A DNA stretch of 64,000 nucleotides from Actinomadura sp. NBRC 104412. GTDB lineage: Bacteria; Actinomycetota; Actinomycetes; Streptosporangiales; Streptosporangiaceae. The first letter of the stretch is position 1. Each line of letters begins with the position of its first letter. Of this stretch, positions 46,001-54,608 are shown one piece after another. The stretch spans positions 16,788 to 80,787 of the forward strand of contig NZ_BSTM01000032.1 of the NCBI RefSeq assembly GCF_030269515.1, given 5' to 3'. Below the pieces are notes generated by a model. The model did not search any database. It was given only the letters and a program-made list of their open reading frames with translations, and had not been told where the DNA came from. Made by a program: the position numbers and the translations under genes.

Positions 46001-47260
46001 CAGCTCCACCGCCTTCGGCGACGCCGACGCGCGGAATCGCCGGACCCGTTCTCGCGCCGACGGCTCCGCCGCCTCGGCGTCCCCCTCAGGTGCGGGCTCC
46101 GGCTCGGGAGGCGCGGCCGGGGCGGCGGGACGGCCCGTGAACAGCGCCACCCCGGAGATCTCCGTGCCGGAGCCCGCGACCATCGCGGCCCACGGCCCCA
46201 GCCAGCGGCGATCCAGCTCCAGCACGGGCACGGCGATCCCCGGCGGGACGGCCCCCGCGTGCCGGTCGCGCATCCGCACCGACAGCCCGGCATTGGGTGT
46301 TCCCGTGCCGGCGGCGCGCAGCCACACCCGTTCCGTGGCGGCGGCGCACCGGCGCCACAGCCGTTGCGGCAGCGGCTGGGCGATCGCGACGGAGGCGGAC
46401 CGGCCCCAGCGGTCCAGCAGCGCGGCGGCGCGTCCGTCCTGCCACGCCGCGCCGATGCAGTCGCTGACGACCAGGACGATCCGGCGCGTGCCCGCCCCGC
46501 CCACGACGTCCGGGAGCTCGGCGCGCTCGGCCGGCTCCGTAGTGGTGGAGGTGGTGGAGGCGTCGGTGTCGAGGTAGCGGATCCGCACGTCCCGGAAGGC
46601 GCCCAGCCGTTCCAGCAGAAGGCGCAGCTCGTCGGCGGTGTGGCGCCACACGACCATGGACCGTGCCACGTCCACCACCAGCACCAGCTCGAACCGCCTC
46701 TCGGTGGCCGCGTCGAGCTGGGGCTCCCAGATGAGCGTGTCGGCGAACCGTACGGCGGTGCGCTCCTCGTTCAGCCGACCCGGCCGAGGGGACGGCACGG
46801 CGAGACGTAGCGGGCGCAGCGCGCGGGCCAGCGCCAGCGTGTGCGGGAGCGCCGGAAGCGTGGGCGCGCGGACGGGGAAGGACGGTTCGCCGCCGCCCCC
46901 GAAGCCGCCCGGCAGGAAAAGGCCCGCCTGTTCCGTGGACGCCGAAGGATCCTCCGAGGCCCCCCGGCCGCCGGTCTCCGGCCGCGATCGCCGGCCTTGG
47001 ACGTCCGAGACGCGGGCGCCGCCATCCGGAGCGGCGGGCTCCGGACCGGGCCCGTCCGTGGCGGTGCCGTCCACGTCGGGCTCCGTCGCCGCCTGATCGT
47101 CCGCACCCTTCGCCGTCCCGGCCTCGTCAGGTGCGCCGGGTTTCGCGCGCGCGTCCGGGGCGCCCAGGAGCCGGGCGATCCACAGCACGTCCGCCAGGTC
47201 CTCCGCCGAGAGGTCGGGGTCGACCTCGCGGAGCCGGTCGGCCAGCCTCTCGATCATCAC
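43040..47260 (-). CDS. SAV_2336-type / NB-ARC / TPR signalling NTPase
   Basis: 1406 aa. After a short helical start and a disordered linker, residues about 140-560 form the SAV_2336-like region with a von Willebrand-A-like strand ELVLVVDVARSMVVW, a partly degraded metal site. The NTPase follows, with P-loop SAPGALGKTEI (about 626-634; the first P-loop Gly is replaced) and Walker B RWLLVYDDAG. About 430 residues of TPR repeats complete it (for example YRRTLGDDHPFTSACAIDLA). This is a STAND-type sensor-switch. It overlaps the MoxR stop by 4 bp (GTGA) and occupies the vWA position of a VMAP-vWA-MoxR system. Confidence 0.85.
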   Translation of the reverse strand: MMIERLADRLREVDPDLSAEDLADVLWIARLLGAPDARAKPGAPDEAGTAKGADDQAATEPDVDGTATDGPGPEPAAPDGGARVSDVQGRRSRPETGGRGASEDPSASTEQAGLFLPGGFGGGGEPSFPVRAPTLPALPHTLALARALRPLRLAVPSPRPGRLNEERTAVRFADTLIWEPQLDAATERRFELVLVVDVARSMVVWRHTADELRLLLERLGAFRDVRIRYLDTDASTTSTTTEPAERAELPDVVGGAGTRRIVLVVSDCIGAAWQDGRAAALLDRWGRSASVAIAQPLPQRLWRRCAAATERVWLRAAGTGTPNAGLSVRMRDRHAGAVPPGIAVPVLELDRRWLGPWAAMVAGSGTEISGVALFTGRPAAPAAPPEPEPAPEGDAEAAEPSARERVRRFRASASPKAVELAGYLAAAPLRLPVMRLVQGTMMPGSTPAHLAEVFLGGLLRVDSAQSDRQDPSEVAYEFHDGVRDVLLGGLRRDDALHILREVWGTVRDRLGSTLDFPALLAAIKQDPDALPPDQPFAQVATGVLARLGGTYGEVARFLSQSARRNGTGDAQRNGHTQARPPKEGPHAPPLLGGLPPRNPFFHGRVEHLSRVWESLRDDGAATVLLPSAPGALGKTEIALELVHAHLGEYGLVWWIPAGDSRSVRASLGRLARRLGTPLSDDLPVTVANLLRALRDGLPDGRRWLLVYDDAGDLTELTPLMPLMPRSADAAGDVLVTSRDRLWSRVATVIEVDAFRRAESISFLRRRMPGLSEAEAGMLAEALGDSPAALVQAAVHITTTGQGIDDYLRLVRLRLSRLRPPESRENQPVAALGITLDGLARRDPDAYGLLTECSYLGPAGYAPVRPGEAEPPAMMRTLDRLELGRMDQETGSLLVPRWVREAVRNALPRETAAQARERVHAQLSAMTPASGPEVEATWTARASITPHLASSDIVSADGDDARAVVIDQARFLYHSGDFEGCRALAEEAVTRWRRRHGDDDAFVLDAASVLTDVLYASGRPKQVTEAMALTEDILRSLRSTHGPDDTAILLAAGRLGGGRGLRHQGGFASAYELDDAIWRRTRQRYGGDHPHALHAAGQVATGLYLLGRFHEAHAQDAALLDRLSALHDGGTVNREVVHATQCLARDLHALGSYDEALRRLDAILSPARDALGRDHALVLHAERTRAAALRKAGRLTDAARLAEQTVDAHLRRFGADHPATLAAKTTAALAGSAAGAPGLGRVLAEEALSGYRRTLGDDHPFTSACAIDLASVMRRVGDVQAALELDRNAVAALERDGGPGRDHFHALCGAAGMANDLYLLGELRAAHDLVSRTRDGFEARHGPSHPYTLACAHNLAVIGRALSGAPDPGTGTAAREALSGLLGEGHPEVRAAAQDDLLECDIDLPSL

Positions 47261-48339
47261 GGTCCCTTGGTGTCCAGCGGCCGCAGGATCTCGTCCATCA
47301 GCTCGTCCCGGGTGGTCTCCGGCGGGCGCGACATGGCCAGGAAGATCGCGTTGAGCAGCTGGTCGGTGGCCAGGTCCGCACGGGTGCGGCGGGCCAGGAA
47401 GTCCCTGATGACATGCACGTACTCGGCGTCGGCCGACGCGCCGAGATGGGCGGTGACGATGTCGGCGAGCTGGTCGCGGTCGGGCGGCTCGATCACCACC
47501 CGCAGGCAGCGCCGCAGGAACGCGGGCGGGAACTCGCGCTCGCCGTTACTGGTGATGATCATGATGGGGAAGTCGGAGCAGCGCACCCGCCCCCGCCGGA
47601 TCGTCGCCCGGCCGCCCTCGTCGGCCGTCATCACCTCCACCAGCGGCCGGTCGTCGGGGAGCCGTTCCAGCTCGGGGATGCCGAACCTGCCCTCCTCCAG
47701 CACGTTGAGCAGGTCGTTGGGCAGGTCGATGTCCCCTTTGTCCAGCTCGTCGATCAGCAGGACGCGGGGGCGCTCGCTCGGCAGCAGCGCCGTTCCCAGC
47801 GGCCCCAGCCGGATGTACCGGCCGATGTCGGGCACGTCCTCACCCGCGTCGTCCTCGTCTCCGGAGGTGGGGCCGGGCGGGCGCCCCAGGGCGTTCCAGC
47901 CTTTGCGGAGGCCGGTGTCCTGGAGCCGGGCTATCGCGTCGTAGTCGTACAGGCCGTCCCGCAGCGTGGTGCGGCTGTTGATCGGCCAGCGCAGCACCGG
48001 TTCGAGCCCCAGCTCGTAGGCGATGTTGTAGGCCAGCGTGGTCTTCCCCGAGCCCGGCTTCCCCGTCACCAGCAGCGGGCGGCGCAGGTGCAGGGCCGTG
48101 TTCACCATGTCCACGATCCGCTCGTCGGTGCGGAAGGTCACCGCCCGTTCGCGGTCGCCCAGCCGGCTCGCCGCGACCGACCCGCCCGGACCGAACCGTC
48201 GCCACGGCGGAGGCGGCGGACGCCGGTCGATCCCGTCGTGCGGCTCGCGGTTGCCGTGGAAGATGCGGAAGCCGCCATCGCTTGGAGGCGTGTCGTTGCC
48301 GGGTGCGGGGTCCTGGGGTGCGGTATCGGACATCGACAT
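47257..48339 (-). CDS. MoxR-type AAA+ ATPase
   Basis: 360 aa. A disordered Pro-rich N-terminus (1-55) precedes the AAA+ domain: Walker A GKPGSGKT (93-100), Walker B RVLLIDELDKGD (about 192-203), sensor-1 type IMIITSNGEREFPPAFLRR with an arginine finger. MoxR ATPases act as chaperones with vWA partner proteins. The ATG at 48339 has GGAGGG about 5 bases upstream. It sits between VMAP and the vWA/TPR protein, in the order expected for the ternary conflict system. Confidence 0.9.
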   Translation of the reverse strand: MSMSDTAPQDPAPGNDTPPSDGGFRIFHGNREPHDGIDRRPPPPPWRRFGPGGSVAASRLGDRERAVTFRTDERIVDMVNTALHLRRPLLVTGKPGSGKTTLAYNIAYELGLEPVLRWPINSRTTLRDGLYDYDAIARLQDTGLRKGWNALGRPPGPTSGDEDDAGEDVPDIGRYIRLGPLGTALLPSERPRVLLIDELDKGDIDLPNDLLNVLEEGRFGIPELERLPDDRPLVEVMTADEGGRATIRRGRVRCSDFPIMIITSNGEREFPPAFLRRCLRVVIEPPDRDQLADIVTAHLGASADAEYVHVIRDFLARRTRADLATDQLLNAIFLAMSRPPETTRDELMDEILRPLDTKGP

Positions 48340-48358
48340 TGAGCCCTCCGGGGAACGT

Positions 48359-49921
48359 TCAGGCGGGCGGCCTGAGCCGGTCGTACGGTTCGGGTACGCG
48401 GTCGGCGTCGTCGTAGAGCAGGGCGAGATGCATGCCCAGATGCTCGGTCTCGTCCATGTCGTTCGCGTCCTCAAGCGCCCCGCCCCCGGGCAGCGTCTGC
48501 GGACGCCTGTTCTGGCGCCGGTCCTGCGACAGCACCGCCTCACGGCGCAACCGGCGTACCGTACGCGGCAGCGTCGCGGGATCGGAGCCGCACAGTTCCC
48601 TGGCCTCTTCGGTGAAACGCTCCGGAACCCTGCTCTTGCGGCACCACACCACGATGGGGGCACCGGTCTCGAAGGCGACCCAGATCTCGTCCACCCGTCC
48701 GGGACCCTCGTCCATCGGCGGGTACGCCATCGCCAGCCCGACCGCCTCGGGGTCGGAGAGCACGGCGAACAGCCTCTCGCCGTCGTACTCGCCCGGCTCG
48801 GACACCGGATGCACCCGCGCTTCCCCCGCGCCCTCCCGCAGCAGGTTCCACTTGCTGCGCCACTTGGGCCACAGCCAGACCTCGTCCATGCGGTCCAGGC
48901 TGCGCAGGACGACCGGGTACTCGATGCCCAGCCGCCGAGGCACCCCGCCAAGGGTCACCACGAACTGGTCGCAGGGCAGGTCCAGCAGGTCGCGCGGCAG
49001 CGCGAACGCGATGGTCAGCTCGCAGTGCTCGGCCGCCAGCAGGCCGCGTTCCCGGTTCAGCAGCGCCTCGACCAGCGCGGGCAGCCGCTCCACGGGCTCG
49101 GGCTCCTCGTCGCAGCGCACCATCGCGACCGTCCCGTCGGCGCGTTCGAGCCGAGCGCTGACGGCCAGGCGGTCCGGGTCCGCGCCGTCCGGACGGCACT
49201 CGAACACCAGGGACGCCGCGCGCTCCGCGTTGTCCAGCGCGGGCCGCTCCTCCGTCGCGGTGAGAAGCCGCCGCCAGTCCTGGCCCAGCCCGGTGCGCTC
49301 CGCGAACCGCGCCATCCACTCCGCGAACGCGGTCGCCACAGGCGCCTTGGCGTACCCCGCGAGTTCGTGGACGAAGCGGAGCAGCGGCGCCACGCCGTCC
49401 GGACCGAGCGGCGCCTCCTCCAACTGCTCGATCAGCAGCCGCACGTCCACGATGTGCCGCTCGTCGTAGACCTCCGGGCGCGGCGGCGGTCCGAACTCGC
49501 CCACCGCCCTCTGGTAGGCCGGCACCAGCTCGGCGTGCTGGATCAGGGTCAGCCCCTGCCGTTCCAGGTGCTGGACGAGCTGGGCCAGCAGCCGCCGTTC
49601 CTCGGTGGTCAGCAGCGGCTCGGGCAGCACCGCGTCGGCGAGGGCGCGGGCCTCCCTGAACGCGTGGCTGCCACGGTCGAAGAACTCCACCACGTCCAGG
49701 AGCGTCTGGATCCCGCCGGGACGGCCCAGGCACGCGACGGCCAGCCCCCACACGTCGTGCAGGGCGCGCTCGTCCCGCTCCCATTCGAGGGGACGGCTCA
49801 GGGTGTTCTGCAGCTCGGTGACGCACGCTTCGCGGGTGCTGCGGACGCTGAGGGCGTCGATTCGCAGCAGCGCGTCGATCAGGCGCCGCCGTTCCCCGGG
49901 CCCCAGCGTTCCGGCCGTCAT
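48359..49921 (-). CDS. VMAP protein with N-terminal EAD2-like domain
   Basis: 520 aa. Residues about 10-95 are an effector-associated (EAD2-like) helical domain with VACLGRPGGIQTLLDVVEF, matching the C-terminus of the cyclase-like protein in this operon. The rest, including a beta-rich C-terminal region ending HLALLYDDADRVPEPYDRLR, has the look of the vWA-MoxR-associated protein (VMAP). Trp-rich LWPKWRSKWNLL and PIVVWCRKSRVP are notable. The ATG at 49921 has GGGAGTG upstream; it starts the operon (19 bp to moxR). In the family model VMAP couples MoxR/vWA sensing to an effector through EAD-EAD contact. Confidence 0.82.
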   Translation of the reverse strand: MTAGTLGPGERRRLIDALLRIDALSVRSTREACVTELQNTLSRPLEWERDERALHDVWGLAVACLGRPGGIQTLLDVVEFFDRGSHAFREARALADAVLPEPLLTTEERRLLAQLVQHLERQGLTLIQHAELVPAYQRAVGEFGPPPRPEVYDERHIVDVRLLIEQLEEAPLGPDGVAPLLRFVHELAGYAKAPVATAFAEWMARFAERTGLGQDWRRLLTATEERPALDNAERAASLVFECRPDGADPDRLAVSARLERADGTVAMVRCDEEPEPVERLPALVEALLNRERGLLAAEHCELTIAFALPRDLLDLPCDQFVVTLGGVPRRLGIEYPVVLRSLDRMDEVWLWPKWRSKWNLLREGAGEARVHPVSEPGEYDGERLFAVLSDPEAVGLAMAYPPMDEGPGRVDEIWVAFETGAPIVVWCRKSRVPERFTEEARELCGSDPATLPRTVRRLRREAVLSQDRRQNRRPQTLPGGGALEDANDMDETEHLGMHLALLYDDADRVPEPYDRLRPPA

Positions 49922-50123
49922 TCCACACTCCCGTCCGCAGGCATGCAGAATTCTTTCGCCCCACTGGTGGCACTCAGCGTACCCGCCGTACTGATCATGG
50001 TGAAGGGCGGGAGAAGGCGCCCCCGCGACGGCCCGTCCCGGCAGGAGATCGCGAGCGGCGACGCATCCCGCCACCGCACCGTTCATCTCGACAGTAGGCC
50101 ATGGGACGCCGGTCACGGTGATG

Positions 50124-50135
50124 TCGCATGACACA
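50124..50135. promoter_or_regulatory. 12-bp motif shared with the fxs region
   Basis: TCGCATGACACA lies 203 bp upstream of the VMAP start. It recurs exactly at 54852-54863, between fxsA and fxsT. TGTC-N4-GACA makes this copy a partial palindrome. No other element stands out in the 243-bp gap 49922-50164. Confidence 0.4.
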
Positions 50136-50164
50136 AATCGGGGTGTGCCACGACCTTTCGGACG

Positions 50165-51631
50165 TCACCTCCGGGGGCTCGCCGGCGCCACCCCCTCCGC
50201 GGGGAGATCGAAATCGGCCATGATCGGGGCCGGGGCGATCACCTCGTGCGCGATATGCGCGGTGACCGTGTGTTTCGGGGGGACGGCGTCGTGGGTGGTG
50301 ATCGGTTCATCTCCACCCCCTTCCTTACCCGATTCCTTCTTTTCGGCCTCCGTGGCCTCGTCGCGGTCGCCGAGCAGCATCCCGGCGGTGACCACGAGCA
50401 CCAGCACGCCCATGACCAGGGCGACCAGCGCGGCGGCGCCGGCCGGGTTCAGCGCGGCGATGAGATAGCCGCCGCACAGCGCCCCGAGCGGGGTCGCCCC
50501 GCTGGTGAGGAACCGGCCGATACTGGTGATCTTCCCCTGGTGCTCGCGGGGAACGCTGTCGCCCTTGTGGACCTCCAGCGCGATGTTCACATGGGCGCCC
50601 ATATAACTACAGCTTCCCCACGCGAGAAAGCCCACGAGCGGATGGCGGACCAGCGCCACCAGCAGCACCAGCACGAACCAGCTCCAGACGCACCACAGCA
50701 CGATCGTCTGCGGCCGTCTCTTCCGCAGCAGCCGCGGCGCCGCGAACGCGCCGGCCATTCCCCCGATTCCGGATGCCGACAGGAACAGCCCGGTCAGGGA
50801 GGTGGAGGTGCCGCGCCGGTCCGCGGACACGATGAGCAGCAGCACGACCACCTGGAAAAGGAAATTGGCCACCGTGCAGACGGTCAGCACCGTCAGCAGG
50901 AACCTGTCGCCGGTCAGTAATTTCCGGCTGCTGGCGATCTCGTCCCGCGCACGCCGGGAAAAGCGGCGTCCGGAACCGGCTCCCCGCTTCCGCCACGGCG
51001 GCCCGTGCTCGGCCGCCCCGGCCCGGCCGGTGCCGATGAGCCGCATCATGAAAAGCGAGAAAAAGGCGGTGCCCGCCTCGATGACATAGGGCAGCGGAGG
51101 CGAATAGTCGAACAGGAGACCGCCGAGCGGGCGGCCGGTCACCTGGGCGATATGGACCCGTGCCTCGTGTCCCGCCATCGCGGACTTGCGCTTCGCGGCC
51201 ATGTCGGCGTCGCAAGGGCGCGGCGTGTCGTCCACCCCGTACAGGATGTCGCGCACCCGCGCGTTCTCGGCGATGTCATGGAAGACCGCGGAGACGCCCA
51301 CCACGACCACCACCACGAGCAGCAGCCAGAACGGCCCGCCCATCAGGCCGAGGCCGACGATGAGCACCAGCGTCGCGACCAGCCGCACGCCCTGGCTGGT
51401 CATCATGATGCGGTGCCGGTCGGCGCGGTCGGCCAGCCAGCCGGCCGGAAGCTGAACCATCAGTCCGGGAAGCGTGCCGGCGGCCGTGGCCAGCCCCGCG
51501 GACACCGGCGACCCGGTGAGCGACAGCGCCAGCAGCGGTGTCGCCATCGTGGCGCCGGCCGCGCCGAACTGCGATACCGCCGAGCCCGTCCAGAGCAGCC
51601 TGAACTCGCGTTCCCAAGAGTAAGACGGCAT
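50165..51631 (-). CDS. MFS transporter
   Basis: 488 aa with about 12 transmembrane helices. The helix 2-3 loop AGWLADRADRHRIMM is the MFS signature. The cytoplasmic central loop is long and basic (HGPPWRKRGAGSGRR). The C-terminus carries an unusual soluble tail of about 60 residues (MADFDLPAEGVAPASPRR at the end). It most resembles drug or macrolide-type exporters. It lies between the VMAP operon and the nSTAND/fxs genes on the same strand and could export a product of the locus, but nothing proves the link. The ATG at 51631 is used. Confidence 0.88.
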   Translation of the reverse strand: MPSYSWEREFRLLWTGSAVSQFGAAGATMATPLLALSLTGSPVSAGLATAAGTLPGLMVQLPAGWLADRADRHRIMMTSQGVRLVATLVLIVGLGLMGGPFWLLLVVVVVVGVSAVFHDIAENARVRDILYGVDDTPRPCDADMAAKRKSAMAGHEARVHIAQVTGRPLGGLLFDYSPPLPYVIEAGTAFFSLFMMRLIGTGRAGAAEHGPPWRKRGAGSGRRFSRRARDEIASSRKLLTGDRFLLTVLTVCTVANFLFQVVVLLLIVSADRRGTSTSLTGLFLSASGIGGMAGAFAAPRLLRKRRPQTIVLWCVWSWFVLVLLVALVRHPLVGFLAWGSCSYMGAHVNIALEVHKGDSVPREHQGKITSIGRFLTSGATPLGALCGGYLIAALNPAGAAALVALVMGVLVLVVTAGMLLGDRDEATEAEKKESGKEGGGDEPITTHDAVPPKHTVTAHIAHEVIAPAPIMADFDLPAEGVAPASPRR

Positions 51632-52096
51632 TTACTCGCGCTTGCCAGATAGCATCGGTCACCGACCATTCTTCGAGCTCAGGCGACAGGCGACAGGCAA
51701 GACCATGTCAAGGGCCGCTCTTTTGTTCGCCACGACATCGTCTCTCTCGGTCTTCCTGCCGCTCTGCGGGGAAAGCATGCGCAACTGGAACTGGTGACGC
51801 CATAGGCACGTGAGGGCGGGCACGACGCTGCCCGCAGCCCGCCCTCCGGCACACAGGGGAACATACCCGAAACGATCTACGGCACCGGTCGGATTGGCGG
51901 GATCGGATGGCCGCCCGCCGGCCTCCGGCGCCCGTACCTAATGGGTGGTGTCGCCCATTTTCATGGCGCCGGGGCCTGATTAGCGGGTTTTATCCGTTGC
52001 GCCGTAGCTCACGTTATTTGCCCCTGTGTGGGGCCTTGTGGCCGGGTTTTCGGGAATACCACCGAATCGCTCGCCGCCGGGATCCGCCGCCGCGCG
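51632..52096. other. 465-bp intergenic region, no gene seen
   Basis: It lies between the nSTAND gene's 3' end and the MFS start and contains the MFS promoter. The stretch 51940-52020 is relatively AT-rich. No coding frame is supported. Confidence 0.5.
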
Positions 52097-54175
52097 TCAT
52101 CCGCCCTCGGGCACTCCGGCCGTCTTGAGCCGGTACGCCTCGTCGCGCATGTGCGGAGGCAGCGGGGGACGTCCCGCGGTGACGGCCCTGGACGCCAACT
52201 CGGCCGCGTCCTTGGCCTCGCCCCGCAGCATGTGGGCGCGTGCCACCCGCAGCAGCACCGGCCCGCTCTCGGCCGCCTCCTCCACGACGGCGGCCAGGTC
52301 GTGGCCGTCCTCCCGCGAGGCCGCCGCGGACGCACTGGAGCTCCCGCGATCCCCGGTGGTGGCCCGTACACCCTCCGGCCGTAACGCGGGAGCCGCGGTC
52401 TGCGGCCCTCCGCCCAGACGGCACGAGATCTCGGCGAGCATCCGGGCGGCGCGGGTGGACGGCCGGTCCTGATGATCGACCCTGCGCAGGTCGCGCAAGG
52501 CGGGCTCGGCCTTCCCCAGGTCCGCCAGGATCTCGCCGCGGGCGCGCAGCGCCTCCAGCGTGTCGCCGTCCCGTGTCAGCACCGCGTCGAGCATGGCCAG
52601 GGCGCCCCGGGTCTGGCCCGCCTGCCACAGGGCCTGCGCCAGCGCCGTCTGGATCACCAGGTCGTTGGGCAGCCGGTTGGCCGCGGTGCGCAGTTCACGG
52701 ACCGACTCGGCCGCGCTGTGCCCGATCAGCAGCCTGCCCAGCGCCGCCAGCAGCAGGCCGACGGGACGCGTGTCCTGAAGCACCTCGAAAAGCCGGGCCG
52801 ACTCGCGGTAGTGCTCCGCGGCCACGTCCGCCCGTCCCTGCTCGTAGGCGATGTTGCCGAGCAGGCGTTCCGCCTCGGCCTGGAGGCGCAGGTCCTTGCC
52901 CGCGCACGCGCGGATGACCGCCTCGGCGTGATAGCGGGCCAGTTCCGTGGATCCTTCGCACAGGGCGCGTTCGGCGGCGCGCAGCCGTTCGGACGAGTCG
53001 GGGCTCCTGGCCCGCCCCGGCTGGTCCCGCGAGGAACGCAGCGGTTCGACCATGCGGGGATGGTGCAGCTCGTACAGCCGCGTGTCGGCGCGCCGCCCGA
53101 GCCGGACCAGGTGCAGGTCCTCCACGGCGCGCAGGACGGACTCGGGCATCTCCGCCCGCGCGCGCTCCACCGCGACGCCCGTGCCGTCGGGGCCGGCGAA
53201 CGCGTCCCGGAACCAGGCGGCGAGCCTCGCGGGCGCGACACCGCACTCCACCGCCACCGTGGCCAGCGCCTCACCACAGAAGTCCGCGATGACCTGGTCG
53301 ACGTTCGCGGCCAGCCGCTCGGCGAAGAGGCCGGGCTCCTCGGTGAGCGGCGCCCACAGCCGCTCGCACACCAACTGGAGCAGCGCCGGGGCGACGGCGG
53401 GGATGCGGCGAGGCGTCATCGACCGCGGCGTCCTGATCGTGCGGAGCTCGTCGACGAGCGACCCCGCGGTCTCCACGGCGATCTCGTGCCCCCTGGCCGC
53501 GAGGGGACGGCGGACCGCCTCGACGGCCGCGCTCCGGTCGAACACGCGCAGGGCGTAGGCCGCGCCCGTCCCGTCCTTCATCCTGGCCCGCAGCGCGCGC
53601 AGCTCCTCGGTGTGCTCCTCGCGCGCCACGAGCAGCAGATGCAGGTCGGGCTCCTCGTCGAGGGCCTCGACGAGCTGGTCGAGAAAGCGGCGGCGCTGCC
53701 GTTCCCGCGAGGCGGGGCCGTGGAACAGCAGGTCGGCCTCGTCGATCGCCGCGAACGTCCGTACCGGCAGGCCGAACCGGTCGTTGCTGCTGTGCCGCCG
53801 CAGGAAGGTCAGGACGGACAGGCCGGCCACGCGCGCGGGCGGCTCGTCGGGGGACCAGGACGACAGCAGGGCGAGCGTGAAGGCGTTCTGCTCGGGGAAG
53901 GCGGCGGTCGGGAAGACGTTGCGCCGCCAGATGTGGCCGATCGGAAGGACGCGCTCGCCCTCGGCCCGCAGCCTCGGCACCAGCCCCGCGCACACCAGCG
54001 ACGTCTTGCCCGTACCCGCGGCGCCGTGCAGCAGCGTCAGCCGCCCGCCGCGCCAGAGGGCGGACACCTCGTCGATCTCCCGGTCCCTGCCGGAGAAGAT
54101 GCGGTCATCACCGATATCGAAGGGCCGGGCGCCGACAAAGGGCGAGGAGCCCTTGACTACGGAATTGGTGATCAC
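52097..54175 (-). CDS. nSTAND-type ATPase with TPR-like repeats
   Basis: 692 aa. It starts with the family-typical PFVGARPFDIGDDRIFSGRD, then P-loop LLHGAAGTGKTSL (51-58) and an acidic Walker B-like strand RTFAAIDEADLLF. A helical domain with winged-helix features follows (to about 380), then TPR-like repeats (about 390-640). STAND proteins are ATP-driven sensors in defence and signalling. The ATG at 54175 (GTG immediately before it) is the start. It lies 247 bp downstream of the fxsA-like gene on the same strand and may be co-transcribed. Confidence 0.82.
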   Translation of the reverse strand: MITNSVVKGSSPFVGARPFDIGDDRIFSGRDREIDEVSALWRGGRLTLLHGAAGTGKTSLVCAGLVPRLRAEGERVLPIGHIWRRNVFPTAAFPEQNAFTLALLSSWSPDEPPARVAGLSVLTFLRRHSSNDRFGLPVRTFAAIDEADLLFHGPASRERQRRRFLDQLVEALDEEPDLHLLLVAREEHTEELRALRARMKDGTGAAYALRVFDRSAAVEAVRRPLAARGHEIAVETAGSLVDELRTIRTPRSMTPRRIPAVAPALLQLVCERLWAPLTEEPGLFAERLAANVDQVIADFCGEALATVAVECGVAPARLAAWFRDAFAGPDGTGVAVERARAEMPESVLRAVEDLHLVRLGRRADTRLYELHHPRMVEPLRSSRDQPGRARSPDSSERLRAAERALCEGSTELARYHAEAVIRACAGKDLRLQAEAERLLGNIAYEQGRADVAAEHYRESARLFEVLQDTRPVGLLLAALGRLLIGHSAAESVRELRTAANRLPNDLVIQTALAQALWQAGQTRGALAMLDAVLTRDGDTLEALRARGEILADLGKAEPALRDLRRVDHQDRPSTRAARMLAEISCRLGGGPQTAAPALRPEGVRATTGDRGSSSASAAASREDGHDLAAVVEEAAESGPVLLRVARAHMLRGEAKDAAELASRAVTAGRPPLPPHMRDEAYRLKTAGVPEGG

Positions 54176-54422
54176 CGGACGACCTCCGCACGGGATCTCC
54201 TCGGACGGCGAGCCGACATCCGCGAAGACGATGTCCGACCAGAGTAATACCGTGCCGGGTCGCTGACATGCACAACTTCTCGGCCCGTCCCGGCCGGATT
54301 CCGCCTGGCACGGCGACGCCGCCCATTCCCGCGGGACAGTGACCGGAGGATCACCCGGTCGCGGTCAGCAGATTCCCGCCGGCAGGGAATGGCGAGGTTA
54401 CCGGCACGTTGTACGCGCGCGA

Positions 54423-54608
54423 TCAGCCTCTGATTTTGTTGCCGAACCCGCCGTTGAGCGCCGGCCGGTCCTCACGCGTCACGTCGAGGGCGTCCAGCAA
54501 CGTCTGTTTCAGAACCGTTTCGGGAAGCGCGGACAGTCGGGGAATGGAGAGGTGGGAGGTGTCGATGGTGTCGATGTGGGCGCCCGATGCCAAGGTCTGC
54601 TCCGTCAT
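54423..54608 (-). CDS. FxSxx-COOH-type RiPP precursor, variant core
   Basis: 61-aa peptide. The ATG at 54608 has GGGAG about 6 bases upstream. The leader contains the family-like segment HLSIPRLSALPETVLKQTLL, an amphipathic helix. The C-terminus ends GGFGNKIRG. Usual FxsA peptides finish F-x-S-x-x; here Phe is followed by Gly-Asn and the chain runs four residues past the Asn. Phe-x-Asn still fits the aromatic-x-x acceptor used by cyclophane-forming radical SAM enzymes. It sits beside an FxsT-like gene and 2.9 kb from the FxsB-like maturase. Product and function are unknown. Confidence 0.7.
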   Translation of the reverse strand: MTEQTLASGAHIDTIDTSHLSIPRLSALPETVLKQTLLDALDVTREDRPALNGGFGNKIRG

